NCBI GenBank assembly: GCA_040797845.1
Contig: JBFNFA010000001.1
Location: 124,001 to 188,000, forward strand
Length of the DNA stretch: 64,000 bases
From: Clostridium_AW sp040797845
Lineage (GTDB): Bacteria > Bacillota > Clostridia > Clostridiales > Clostridiaceae
Direction of reading: 5' to 3'
In this document: positions 9,623 through 18,603 of the stretch, one piece after another
How positions within the stretch are numbered: position 1 is the stretch's first letter
How the letters are laid out: every line of letters begins with the position of its first letter
The notes under the pieces: generated by a model
Seen by the model: only the letters and a program-made list of their open reading frames with translations
The model's database searches: none
What the model was told of the DNA's origin: nothing
Translations under genes and position numbers: made by a program

Positions 9623-9695
9623 GCAATGGGGAGAGGAGTTGATTTAATAGTTCCTTTTCCCGTTATTCAATTATTAGCTAATTTATACAAATAAC

Positions 9696-9722
9696 TAAAT
9701 ATAAAATAAAAATTAACGATAA
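9696..9722 (+). promoter_or_regulatory. Candidate sigma-D (FliA) promoter for rmlB
   Basis: TAAA at 9696-9699, exactly 15 bases, then AACGATAA at 9715-9722. This matches the motility sigma-factor pattern TAAA-N15-NNCGATAA seen before two flagellin genes in this window. It lies 55 bases before the rmlB ATG. Confidence 0.65.
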
Positions 9723-9777
9723 AATAATTAGACAAATTTTGATACAATAAAACTAATTTAAATGAGGTTTTACATTT

Positions 9778-10842
9778 ATGAAAATTTATTTAGTAACAGG
9801 TGGAGCTGGGTTTATTGGGTCTAACTTCATAATATATATGCTTAATAAATATAGTGAAGATGAAATTAAAATAATAAACTTAGATAAATTAACTTATGCA
9901 GGTAACCTAAAAAATCTTAAGGATATAGAAAATAAGATTAATTATATATTCATAAAAGGTGATATATGCGATAAGAACTTAGTAGATAGTATTTTTAAAC
10001 AATACGATATAGATTATATAATAAATTTTGCAGCAGAATCACATGTAGATAGGAGTATATTAGAACCAGAAATATTTGTGAAAACAAATGTTTTAGGAAC
10101 GATAAATCTATTAAATATTGCTAAGGAACATTGGCAATTAGCAGATGACTTTAAGAGTGATAAAAGATTTATACAAATTTCTACAGATGAAGTATATGGC
10201 ACATTAGGATCAAGTGGATATTTTACAGAAAGTACGCCATTAGATCCTCATAGTCCATATTCAGCCAGTAAAGCCTCTGCTGATTTAATAGTAAAGTCTT
10301 ACTATGATACTTATAAAATGCCTATTAATATAACAAGGTGTTCTAATAATTATGGACCATATCAATTTCCAGAAAAATTAATTCCTCTTATAATAAACAA
10401 TTATTTAAAGAATAAACCTATTCCTGTATACGGAGATGGTAAAAATATAAGAGATTGGCTATATGTAGAAGAACATTGTAGAGCTATAGATACGATTATA
10501 CAAAAAGGAAAAATAGGAGAAATATACAATATAGGTGGCCATAATGAGAGAGAAAATATATATATAGTAAAATATATAATAAAAGTTTTAAATGAAATAA
10601 CTAGAAATAATAAAATGTTTAGTGAATTAATAAAGTATGTAAAAGATAGAAAAGGACATGATAGAAGGTATGCAATAGACCCATTTAGAATAGAAAATGA
10701 ATTTGAATGGAAATCAGAAATTGCCTTTGAAGATGGAATTTTAAAAACAGTAAATTGGTATTTGGATAATGAAGAATGGCTTAATAAAGTAACTTCAGGG
10801 GGGTACCAGAAATATTATAAAAACATGTATAAAGATAAATAA
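9778..10842 (+). CDS. rmlB: dTDP-glucose 4,6-dehydratase
   Basis: 354 residues. It has the NAD motif TGGAGFIGSNF, FAAESHVDRSI, STDEVYG and the YSASK active-site motif, as in RmlB. It converts dTDP-glucose to dTDP-4-keto-6-deoxyglucose. It is preceded by a sigma-D-like site and followed 25 bases later by rmlA. There is no rmlC or rmlD in the window, so the product probably goes to the aminotransferase at 14194 rather than to rhamnose. Confidence 0.93.
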   Translation: MKIYLVTGGAGFIGSNFIIYMLNKYSEDEIKIINLDKLTYAGNLKNLKDIENKINYIFIKGDICDKNLVDSIFKQYDIDYIINFAAESHVDRSILEPEIFVKTNVLGTINLLNIAKEHWQLADDFKSDKRFIQISTDEVYGTLGSSGYFTESTPLDPHSPYSASKASADLIVKSYYDTYKMPINITRCSNNYGPYQFPEKLIPLIINNYLKNKPIPVYGDGKNIRDWLYVEEHCRAIDTIIQKGKIGEIYNIGGHNERENIYIVKYIIKVLNEITRNNKMFSELIKYVKDRKGHDRRYAIDPFRIENEFEWKSEIAFEDGILKTVNWYLDNEEWLNKVTSGGYQKYYKNMYKDK

Positions 10843-10867
10843 GAGATTATAGGTTGGTGACTTACTA

Positions 10868-11725
10868 ATGAAAGGAATAATACTTGCAGGAGGTAGTGGT
10901 ACAAGGCTTTATCCCTGTACAAAGGCAATAAGTAAACAAATAATTCCAATATATGATAAGCCTATGATATATTATCCATTATCTGTGCTTATGTTAGCAG
11001 GTATAAGAGATGTTTTAATAATATCTACAGGAAGAGATTTAAGTTTATTTAAAGAATTATTAGGTGATGGAAGTCAATTAGGTATGAATTTTAGTTATAA
11101 AATTCAAAAAGAGCCTAAAGGTATAGGTGAAACTTTCATATTAGGAAAAGACTTTATAGGTAATGATTCATGCTGTCTTATACTTGGAGATAATATATTT
11201 TATGGACAGGGATTTACTCCAATACTTAAAAAAGCAGCTTCTATTAGGAATGGAGCTATTATGTTTGCATATTATGTGAATAATCCTTGGGACTATGGAA
11301 TAGTAGAATTTGATGAAAATAGCAATGTTATTTCAATAGAAGAAAAACCTAAACAACCAAAATCTAATTATGCAGTACCTGGGATATATTTTTTTGATAA
11401 TTCTGTATTGAATAAAGCATCAAATATAAAACCTTCTTCTAGAGGAGAATTAGAGATAACGGATATTAATAAAGTTTATTTGGAAGAGAAAAATCTTAAG
11501 GTTCAAATTTTGGGAAGAGGCTTTGCTTGGCTTGATACCGGTACTCATGAGTCTATGTTAGAAGCTAGTAATTTTGTACAGACTGTTCAAAAAAGACAAG
11601 GACTTTACATAGCTTGCATAGAGGAGATAGCTTATAGAAATGGATTTATAGATAAGGAGCAGTTACATAAATTAGCTAAGCCTTTAGAAAAAACAGAATA
11701 CGGAAAATATTTAATGATGCTTTAA
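10868..11725 (+). CDS. rmlA: Glucose-1-phosphate thymidylyltransferase
   Basis: 285 residues, the normal RmlA length. It starts MKGIILAGGSGTRLYPCTKA, with ISKQIIPIYDKPMIYYPLS, LGDNIFYG and AWLDTGTHESML as in the family. It supplies dTDP-glucose to rmlB. The next gene starts 11 bases downstream, giving a continuous operon. Confidence 0.94.
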   Translation: MKGIILAGGSGTRLYPCTKAISKQIIPIYDKPMIYYPLSVLMLAGIRDVLIISTGRDLSLFKELLGDGSQLGMNFSYKIQKEPKGIGETFILGKDFIGNDSCCLILGDNIFYGQGFTPILKKAASIRNGAIMFAYYVNNPWDYGIVEFDENSNVISIEEKPKQPKSNYAVPGIYFFDNSVLNKASNIKPSSRGELEITDINKVYLEEKNLKVQILGRGFAWLDTGTHESMLEASNFVQTVQKRQGLYIACIEEIAYRNGFIDKEQLHKLAKPLEKTEYGKYLMML

Positions 11726-11736
11726 AGGGAGATATA

Positions 11737-13248
11737 ATGATGGATAAAAAAGAAAAAGTAATACTATTTGGAGCTTCTAAAATGGGAGAAGCAGCATATG
11801 TTTTGCTTAAAGATAATTATGATATAGTTTATTTTTGTGATAATGATAAGAATAAATGGAAGAAGAATTTTTGTGGAGTAGAGATTATTTCCCCAGAGAG
11901 TTTAAAACAAGATGACCTTAAAAACATAGAAATAATAATAACTAGTATGTACTATAAGGAAATAGGTAAACAACTTGAGTCAATAGGAATACAAGATTTT
12001 AAGGTTTTTAATTTTAATTTTAAATCTAAAGAAGAAGTAAAGTATTGTGATGAGAAATATAAAGAGTTTAAGTATATAATAGATAATTCTTATTCAAATA
12101 ATAAAAAATGCATTAAGAATTTACATTTGATGAACGATAACTTTTATAATAAAAGATTTATAGAGTTTGTAAATGAAAATTTCCCAAAAGATGAACATAA
12201 GTTTATTATAATAAAATCTATAGATTATGAGTTAAAGTACATAGATAATGTTTATAAGTATTGTAATGTAGAGGTATTATATCTAGAATATTTTGAAACT
12301 AAACTTTATTATTATGTAAAAAATTCTGAAAGGGTATTTATACATTACTTATATGACTATATTTGTGAATTTATATGTAAATATGGTATTGAAAAAAGTA
12401 TAGATCTGAATTGGATGGTTTGGGGAGGAGATTTATATGAGTATATTAATTTCCAACTATATGATGAAAAGACTAAAGAAATTGTTAAATATAAGTATGA
12501 CAAAAACATTTTTTTAAAAGATTATTATGAAAAAGATAATGGGAAATATAGAATAGAAGCAATGAAAAGAATTAATAATATTATGACGGTTTGCGAAGAA
12601 GAGTATAATATATTAAAGAAAAATTTTGAAATAAAGGCTAAAAATCAATATTTTTTCTACCCTAATCCTATAAAATATGAAGATATAAAAATTAATTTAA
12701 ATCGACAATATAATTTAAAGAGTAAATTCAAATATGTAATATTATTAGGTAATTCAGGAGATCCTTCTAACAATCATCTTGATATTTTGCATCAATTAAA
12801 AAAATTTAATGATGAAAATTTTTGCATTATATGCCCTTTATCATATGGTGACGAAAATTATATTAGCAAAATAATTGACATTGGAACTGAATTGTTTGGA
12901 AGTAAGTTTATTCCGCTTACAGATTTTTTGAATTCTCATGAATACTATTATATATTAGAACAAGTGGATATTGTTATAATGAATCAGAGAAGACAGCAAG
13001 CAGTAAGCAGTATTTTGGCGTTAATATATCTAGGTAAAAAAATTTATATGAAAGATTTTAATCCATTTGGTTTGTTTTTAAACGCCATTAATATTGTAAC
13101 GTTTAGTATTGACTTATTTAACCAGTCAAGTTGGGAAGAGATATTTAATTATTCTAGTAGCATGTCAAATATTAACAAAGTAAATTTAATGGACCATTTT
13201 AATGAAAAAAATTGTTTAAAAAGATGGAAGTATATTTTTGAATATTAA
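11737..13248 (+). CDS. GT56 (WecF-like) Fuc4NAc transferase with N-terminal shared Rossmann-like domain
   Basis: 503 residues. Residues about 5-97 are the island's recurrent domain (VILFGASKMGE, IVYFCDNDKNKW, IISPESL, ITSMYYKEI). The rest resembles the WecF family of TDP-Fuc4NAc transferases: WMVWGGDLYEY, ILLGNSGDPSNNH and a NQRRQQAVSSI motif near the C-terminus line up with known WecF features. It lies between rmlBA and the formyltransferase and aminotransferase genes that would make its donor. Known WecF acts in enterobacterial common antigen synthesis; flagellin glycan is the inferred target here. Confidence 0.8.
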   Translation: MMDKKEKVILFGASKMGEAAYVLLKDNYDIVYFCDNDKNKWKKNFCGVEIISPESLKQDDLKNIEIIITSMYYKEIGKQLESIGIQDFKVFNFNFKSKEEVKYCDEKYKEFKYIIDNSYSNNKKCIKNLHLMNDNFYNKRFIEFVNENFPKDEHKFIIIKSIDYELKYIDNVYKYCNVEVLYLEYFETKLYYYVKNSERVFIHYLYDYICEFICKYGIEKSIDLNWMVWGGDLYEYINFQLYDEKTKEIVKYKYDKNIFLKDYYEKDNGKYRIEAMKRINNIMTVCEEEYNILKKNFEIKAKNQYFFYPNPIKYEDIKINLNRQYNLKSKFKYVILLGNSGDPSNNHLDILHQLKKFNDENFCIICPLSYGDENYISKIIDIGTELFGSKFIPLTDFLNSHEYYYILEQVDIVIMNQRRQQAVSSILALIYLGKKIYMKDFNPFGLFLNAINIVTFSIDLFNQSSWEEIFNYSSSMSNINKVNLMDHFNEKNCLKRWKYIFEY

Positions 13249-13270
13249 GATAAATAGGGAAGTGGTTATA

Positions 13271-14182
13271 TTGGAAAAACTAATGCTTTTTGTTGCAACT
13301 GAAAAAGGATATAGCGTTTTAAAAAAAATTTATGAATATAAGAAAGATTGTTTAGTATCTGTGATTTCATTTAACGAAGTAAATGTAAAAAAAAATTACT
13401 TTAATTCTATAAAAAAATTTTGTATAGAAAATAAAATTTTGTTTTTAAACTGGGATGATATAAAGCATGAAGTTATAGATTTGATTAGATATTACAATAT
13501 AACAGTTGCTTTTGCAATTGGATGGCGATATATATTACCACTAGAAATTAATAATTATATGAAAAGTAAGCTAATAGTTTTCCATGATTCACTACTTCCT
13601 AAATATAGAGGATTTGCACCAACACCTACTGCAATAATTTGTGGTGAAGAAGAATTAGGTATGAGTGTTATATATGCAGAAGATGATATGGATACAGGGG
13701 ATATAATAATACAAAAAAAGTTTAAGCTCAAAAGCGATTTGTATATAAAAGATGTAATAAAAATATTAAGTAAAATTTATAGCAATTCAGCAATTGAATT
13801 AATAAGTATGATAGAAAACAATAAAATAAAAGTTGAAAGGCAAGATAGTTCTAAAGCAACGTATAGTGCATGGCGAGATTCAGAAGATTGTGAGATAGAT
13901 TGGAATTTAAGTTCAAAGGAAATTTATAATTTAATTAGGGCGGTAAGTGAACCTTATACTGGAGCTTTTACTTATTTAAATAATAAAAAAATATTTGTTT
14001 GGAGAGCAGAAATAATTGATGATAAGATGTTTGCAATAAGATATCCGGGAAAGGTATGGAGCATAGTTGATAACTATCCTATTATTATTTGTGGAAAAGG
14101 AATGATAAAATTACTAAAGGTTACAGATGAATTTGGAAATGTAATTGAATTTAATAAAATTAGGGTTAAATTGGGAGAGTGA
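13271..14182 (+). CDS. Sugar N-formyltransferase (methionyl-tRNA formyltransferase-like)
   Basis: About 303 residues from the TTG at 13271, chosen for the GGGAAGTGG ribosome site; an in-frame TTG at 13238 would overlap the previous gene. The HDSLLPKYRGFAPT motif carries the catalytic His (about residue 105), and MDTGDII carries the catalytic Asp. The Asn normally two residues before the His is a Val here. Such enzymes use N10-formyl-THF to formylate dTDP-4-amino-4,6-dideoxyhexoses, matching the WecE-like gene next door. The two genes nearly abut. Confidence 0.8.
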   Translation: MEKLMLFVATEKGYSVLKKIYEYKKDCLVSVISFNEVNVKKNYFNSIKKFCIENKILFLNWDDIKHEVIDLIRYYNITVAFAIGWRYILPLEINNYMKSKLIVFHDSLLPKYRGFAPTPTAIICGEEELGMSVIYAEDDMDTGDIIIQKKFKLKSDLYIKDVIKILSKIYSNSAIELISMIENNKIKVERQDSSKATYSAWRDSEDCEIDWNLSSKEIYNLIRAVSEPYTGAFTYLNNKKIFVWRAEIIDDKMFAIRYPGKVWSIVDNYPIIICGKGMIKLLKVTDEFGNVIEFNKIRVKLGE

Positions 14183-14193
14183 GGTTAAGGGTT

Positions 14194-15321
14194 ATGATAC
14201 TCTTTAATAAGCCATATATAACGGGAAAAGAAGAAGCATATATAAAAGATAGTTTGAAAAAAGGACATATTCATGGAGATGGATATTACACTAAAAAAGT
14301 AAATAAATTTATAGAAGAAAAGTTTAATACTAAAAAAGCTTTAATGACAACTTCATGCAGTTCTGCCCTTGATATTGCTGGAGCTTTACTAGATTTAAAA
14401 GAAGGTGATGAGGTAATTATGCCCTCCTTCACTTTTGTATCTACAGCTAATGCGGTTGTTTTAAGAGGTGCTAGGCCTGTTTTTGCAGAAATAAATGAAG
14501 AAACGCTTAATATAAATCCAAGAGATATAGAAAACAAAATAACTAATAAGACAAAGGCAATTTTCCCAGTACATTATGCAGGAGTAGGATGTGATATGGA
14601 TAGTATTATAGACATAGCTAGAAAGCATAATTTGAAAGTCGTAGAAGATGCTGCGCAAGGAGTAAATGCTAAATATAAGGGTAAATATCTTGGAACAATA
14701 GGACATATAGGATGCTATAGTTTCCATGAAACTAAAAATTATTCCTCTGGAGAAGGAGGAGCTATTCTTGTAAATAATGATAATAATATATGCAGGAGAG
14801 CTGAAATAATAAGAGAAAAAGGAACAAACAGAAGTCAATTTTTTAGGGGGGAAGTTGACAAGTATACCTGGATAGATGTAGGTTCAAGTTATTTACCGTC
14901 AGATATATTGGCGGCATTTTTATGGGCACAATTTGAAATGTTAGATCAAATACAGGAAATGAGAGAAAAAGTTTATAATTCATATTACTTTGAATTAGAA
15001 AGTTTAGAGAGACAAGGAAAACTAAAGTTACCTATAATACCAAAATATTGTGAAAGCAATTATCATATGTTCTACATACTTCTTAATTCAGAAAAAGAAA
15101 GAGATAATTTAATGTATAAACTTAAAGAAAAGGGTATAGGTGCAGTATTTCACTATGTTCCTTTGCATGAGTCACCTATGGGACAGAAATTTGGATATAA
15201 ACTAGGAGATTTGCATATAACAGAGAACTTGAGCAGAAGAATATTAAGATTGCCCATGTATCCGGAATTAAAAGCACAAGAGATTGAATATATAGTAAAA
15301 AATATAAAATGCATTTTATAA
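14194..15321 (+). CDS. dTDP-4-amino-4,6-dideoxygalactose transaminase-like DegT/DnrJ/EryC1 aminotransferase
   Basis: 375 residues from the ATG at 14194; the GTG at 14179 is rejected because GGGAGAGTGAGG fits the later start. The PLP lysine lies in SFHETKNYSSGEGG (about K181), and the FHETKN context is characteristic of WecE/RffA. MPSFTFVSTANAV and VVEDAAQGVNA are further family motifs. It probably makes dTDP-Fuc4N from the RmlB product. It is also the only complete aminotransferase in the island, so it might serve the PseC step; the sequence type favours WecE. Confidence 0.88.
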   Translation: MILFNKPYITGKEEAYIKDSLKKGHIHGDGYYTKKVNKFIEEKFNTKKALMTTSCSSALDIAGALLDLKEGDEVIMPSFTFVSTANAVVLRGARPVFAEINEETLNINPRDIENKITNKTKAIFPVHYAGVGCDMDSIIDIARKHNLKVVEDAAQGVNAKYKGKYLGTIGHIGCYSFHETKNYSSGEGGAILVNNDNNICRRAEIIREKGTNRSQFFRGEVDKYTWIDVGSSYLPSDILAAFLWAQFEMLDQIQEMREKVYNSYYFELESLERQGKLKLPIIPKYCESNYHMFYILLNSEKERDNLMYKLKEKGIGAVFHYVPLHESPMGQKFGYKLGDLHITENLSRRILRLPMYPELKAQEIEYIVKNIKCIL

Positions 15322-15340
15322 TTAAGGAAGAGTTGATTCT

Positions 15341-16527
15341 ATGGAAAACGTTATTTTATTTAGAGCATCTAATTTAGGTGAATATGCCTACAATAAGTTA
15401 AAGAATGATAATGATATTTATTTTTTCTGTGATAATGACTCAAAAAAGTGGAGAAAAAAGTTTTGTGGAATAGATATAATTTCAACAGAAGAATTATGTA
15501 AATATAAAAACTACAATATTATTATAACCAGTATGTATTGGAAAGAAATATATAAACAAATAGACAGACTAGGATTTAAAAATGTTTATGTATATATAAT
15601 TGATAACGAAAAATTTGAAGAGTACAATAAGGAATATCCTGAATCAATATGGATAGAAACAACAAATTACTGTAATGAAAATTGCAAATTTTGTTTTCAC
15701 TATAACAATGCAATGATAAGAAAAAGAGGTTATATGTCTTTAGAGTTATATAAGAAAATAATAAATAAGATTGGATTTTTTAAACCAAGAATAGACCTTC
15801 ATCACTCAGGAGAGCCTTTTTTACATAAGGATTTATATGAATTTATAAACTATGCTAAGAAATTTGATTTAGATGTAGGATTTACTACTAATGGAACATT
15901 GATAGATAAGAATAATTATTACATTTTAAAAACCGGAGTAAATAGAATAAACATTTAACTTGCAGGAGTAGATAAGGAAGATTATGAGTTTATAAGAAAA
16001 GGTTCAAGTTTTTATGAAATAGAAGAAAAGATAAATAAACTTGTTAGCTTGAAAAAAACAAATGATTTTAATACTAAAATTTATATAAATGTAACGAAAA
16101 CAGAAAAAATAAAGATAAGAGTAAAAACTTTGTAAGTAAGTTTGAAGGTGTTGATGGTATAGATGGAGTGATAGTAAGGAATCTTATGTCATGGTCGAAA
16201 AGCGTAGATATATCTGAAATTAAAGTAAGTAATAGTGAAAAAGTGAATGAGTTTAAAAATTATAGAATTGTTAAAGTTAATAATATACATCCTATTAATT
16301 TTTCACTTTGTAAAGGTGTTTATAAAGATTTAGGTATTTTATGGGATGGAACTGTTATACCTTGTTGTTTAGATTTTCAAGGATATAATAACCTTGGAAA
16401 TTTGTCAGTGGAAAGTTTTATAGACATATATAATGGATAAAAGAGAAAAGAATTATTAAAAATTTTTTCTTCTAAAAATTTAGTTGAAGGTAATAATGAA
16501 TTTTGCAAAAATTGTATTAACTTATAA
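15341..16527 (+). pseudogene. Radical SAM/SPASM protein with N-terminal shared domain, inactivated by three lesions
   Basis: Residues 1-89 are the recurrent island domain (VILFRASNLGE, with Arg in place of the usual Gly). A radical SAM core follows with CNENCKFC (C111, C115, C118). An in-frame TAA at 15956-15958 cuts the core. The frame is restored only after a shift near 16120-16135, where NFVSKFEGVDG resumes. A second in-frame TAA at 16438-16440 precedes a C-terminal piece ending FCKNC, which completes a SPASM-type cysteine set (with LCKGVYKD and PCCLDFQG). The intact ancestor would have been about 395 residues. Sequencing error could explain one lesion but hardly three. Confidence 0.85.
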
Positions 16528-16538
16528 GGAGGAAATTT

Positions 16539-18593
16539 ATGTCTTTGCTTTTAGTTAACCAATTAAAGAATAATGATAAATTATTTCATCTAGCTAATTA
16601 TGGAAAACATAAATATATCACATATTTAGGTGAAGAAATAACTATTGATTTTGTTAATGATGAGGTTCTTTTCAAACAAAATAACGTTGTAAGTAATGAA
16701 GATGATACCCTTATAGGGTTTATGTTAGGTGAAATTTATGATATAGAAGATAGAGAACATGATTTGAAATGTAAAGAACATGTATTTAAAACTGATTTAG
16801 ATATAGAATATGTATTGCACCTATATGAAGAATATGGAGAAGATGAATTAAAAAGATTTAATGGTAAATTTATAATATGTATTTATGATAAGGTGAAAGA
16901 AGAAACAATAATTGTGAATGATAGGTATGGATATTATACATACTTCTATTCTATAAATAAAGGGAAATATACATTTTGTAATGATCCTAATATATTATTA
17001 GACTATATTCAAAAAAGAGAATTGAATAAGGAAGCTGTAAATGAATTTTTTAACTTTGGATATCTTTTAGATAATAAGACTCTTTTAAAAAATATAAATA
17101 AGCTTGAACCAGCTTCTATGGTTAAAGTGAAAAATGATGAAGTTTCATTTGAAAAATATTGGAGATGGAATGATATTGAGAAAAATAGGCATATAACTTA
17201 TGAACAAGCAGTAGAAAAGTTAGGATTACTTTGGATTAAAGCTGTTAAGAAAATAATAGATAAACATGAAAAATTTATTTTGCCGTTAAGTGGCGGATTG
17301 GATTCTAGAGCAATTTTAGCAGCAATAGATTTTTTAGGACTTAATTATAAAATTAAAAAAGCTGTAACTATGGGTCAAGAGAATTGTTGGGATTATTTAA
17401 TTGCTAAAGAAATATGCAAAATTGCCAATATAGAGCATGAGCTAATAAAAATAAATGAAGAAACTTGGCTAGAGTCAGTAAATAATACAGTAATAAATAG
17501 CTTAGGGGCTGTAAGTTGCTATTGCGGATTTTCTAAAGCCCATTTAAAGGATGTAACTATATATCCTATTTTAAATGGGTTAGCTGGGGACTTAGTGTTA
17601 GGAGGAAGTTTTTTATCAAAAAATTTAATTGAAGGAGAAGAAAGATATAACGAATATTATTATAGAAAATTAAAAAGTAGTGGATTAAAAAATACTGAAA
17701 TTATAAAGGGTTTAGAAACGGTTAACATAAAATGTGAGGATTTTGACAATAGTTCATTTGATTATTATTTTTTGAATAATAGTAGAGTGAGAAATTTTAC
17801 TGTTACAGGTACATTACTTTTTGGTATGAATTATAATGACTTAATACCTTTTTTTGAAAATACCTTGATTAATTTTGTTTATTCTTTGCCAGATGAATGG
17901 AGATTGGATGCAAAGTTATATAAAGATATGTTAACTAAATTTTTTCCAAAGTTTTATATGGACATACCTTGGCAAAGAAATGGAGTACCTATAAAAAGAA
18001 AGGGTATTTATAACTTTTCGCTAAAGAAGATAAATTTCAAAAAGTATCATAAAAATTATATAAATATACAAAAATCTGATAAATTAATTGTTTTATTTGG
18101 AGCATCTAACCATGGTAAAAAAGTATTGTCTTTAGTAAAAATAAAATATAAAAATATTATATTCTGTGATAATGATAGCAATAAGTGGGGAGGATTTATA
18201 GAAAAATATAAAATAATTTCGCCATCTCAATTATTGGAAATTAAAAATAAGAACTATTATATCTTTATAAGTAGCATGTATTTTAAATCTATTGCGCAAC
18301 AATTAGAAGATATGAACATTAATAATTATTCATATATAGCTTTTAATTATAATAGAGAAAAACTATTTTCAAGGAATTTTATTAACTTTGATGAGTGGAT
18401 AAAAAAAGAAGATATAAAAAGAAATATTTATTCTTTATTATTAAAAAATGAAATGGGTGAAAGTGAATTTTTTAATAAACATGAAATAAAGAAAGTTTTA
18501 GATTTACATATGAATAGAAATATAAAATCATGGAACGATATACTAATTGTATATACTTTTATGAAATTTCTAAGTATATTTGTATTGAGATAG
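16539..18593 (+). CDS. Asparagine-synthase-like ATP-dependent amidotransferase with inserted shared domain
   Basis: 684 residues. The N-terminal part has the fold pattern of the AsnB glutaminase domain (LKRFNGKFIICIYD, DRYGYYTYFY) but starts MSLLLVNQ, with no Cys2 nucleophile, so glutamine hydrolysis is unlikely. The synthetase domain has the PP-loop SGGLDSRA (251-258). At about residues 513-603 the recurrent island domain (IVLFGASNHGK, IIFCDNDSNKWGG) interrupts the C-terminal region, and the sequence then returns to an AsnB-like helical end. The true substrate may be an acid group of a flagellar sugar or amino acid; unknown. Confidence 0.78.
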   Translation: MSLLLVNQLKNNDKLFHLANYGKHKYITYLGEEITIDFVNDEVLFKQNNVVSNEDDTLIGFMLGEIYDIEDREHDLKCKEHVFKTDLDIEYVLHLYEEYGEDELKRFNGKFIICIYDKVKEETIIVNDRYGYYTYFYSINKGKYTFCNDPNILLDYIQKRELNKEAVNEFFNFGYLLDNKTLLKNINKLEPASMVKVKNDEVSFEKYWRWNDIEKNRHITYEQAVEKLGLLWIKAVKKIIDKHEKFILPLSGGLDSRAILAAIDFLGLNYKIKKAVTMGQENCWDYLIAKEICKIANIEHELIKINEETWLESVNNTVINSLGAVSCYCGFSKAHLKDVTIYPILNGLAGDLVLGGSFLSKNLIEGEERYNEYYYRKLKSSGLKNTEIIKGLETVNIKCEDFDNSSFDYYFLNNSRVRNFTVTGTLLFGMNYNDLIPFFENTLINFVYSLPDEWRLDAKLYKDMLTKFFPKFYMDIPWQRNGVPIKRKGIYNFSLKKINFKKYHKNYINIQKSDKLIVLFGASNHGKKVLSLVKIKYKNIIFCDNDSNKWGGFIEKYKIISPSQLLEIKNKNYYIFISSMYFKSIAQQLEDMNINNYSYIAFNYNREKLFSRNFINFDEWIKKEDIKRNIYSLLLKNEMGESEFFNKHEIKKVLDLHMNRNIKSWNDILIVYTFMKFLSIFVLR

Positions 18594-18603
18594 GAGGCAA
18601 TTT

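Noticed and set aside
9623..9665. Terminator after pseI
   Set aside because: GGGGAGAGGAG and CCTTTTCCC pair only imperfectly and no T run follows; left as uncertain.
9778..11725. dTDP-rhamnose pathway
   Set aside because: Only rmlA and rmlB are present; rmlC and rmlD are missing and a WecE-like aminotransferase follows instead.
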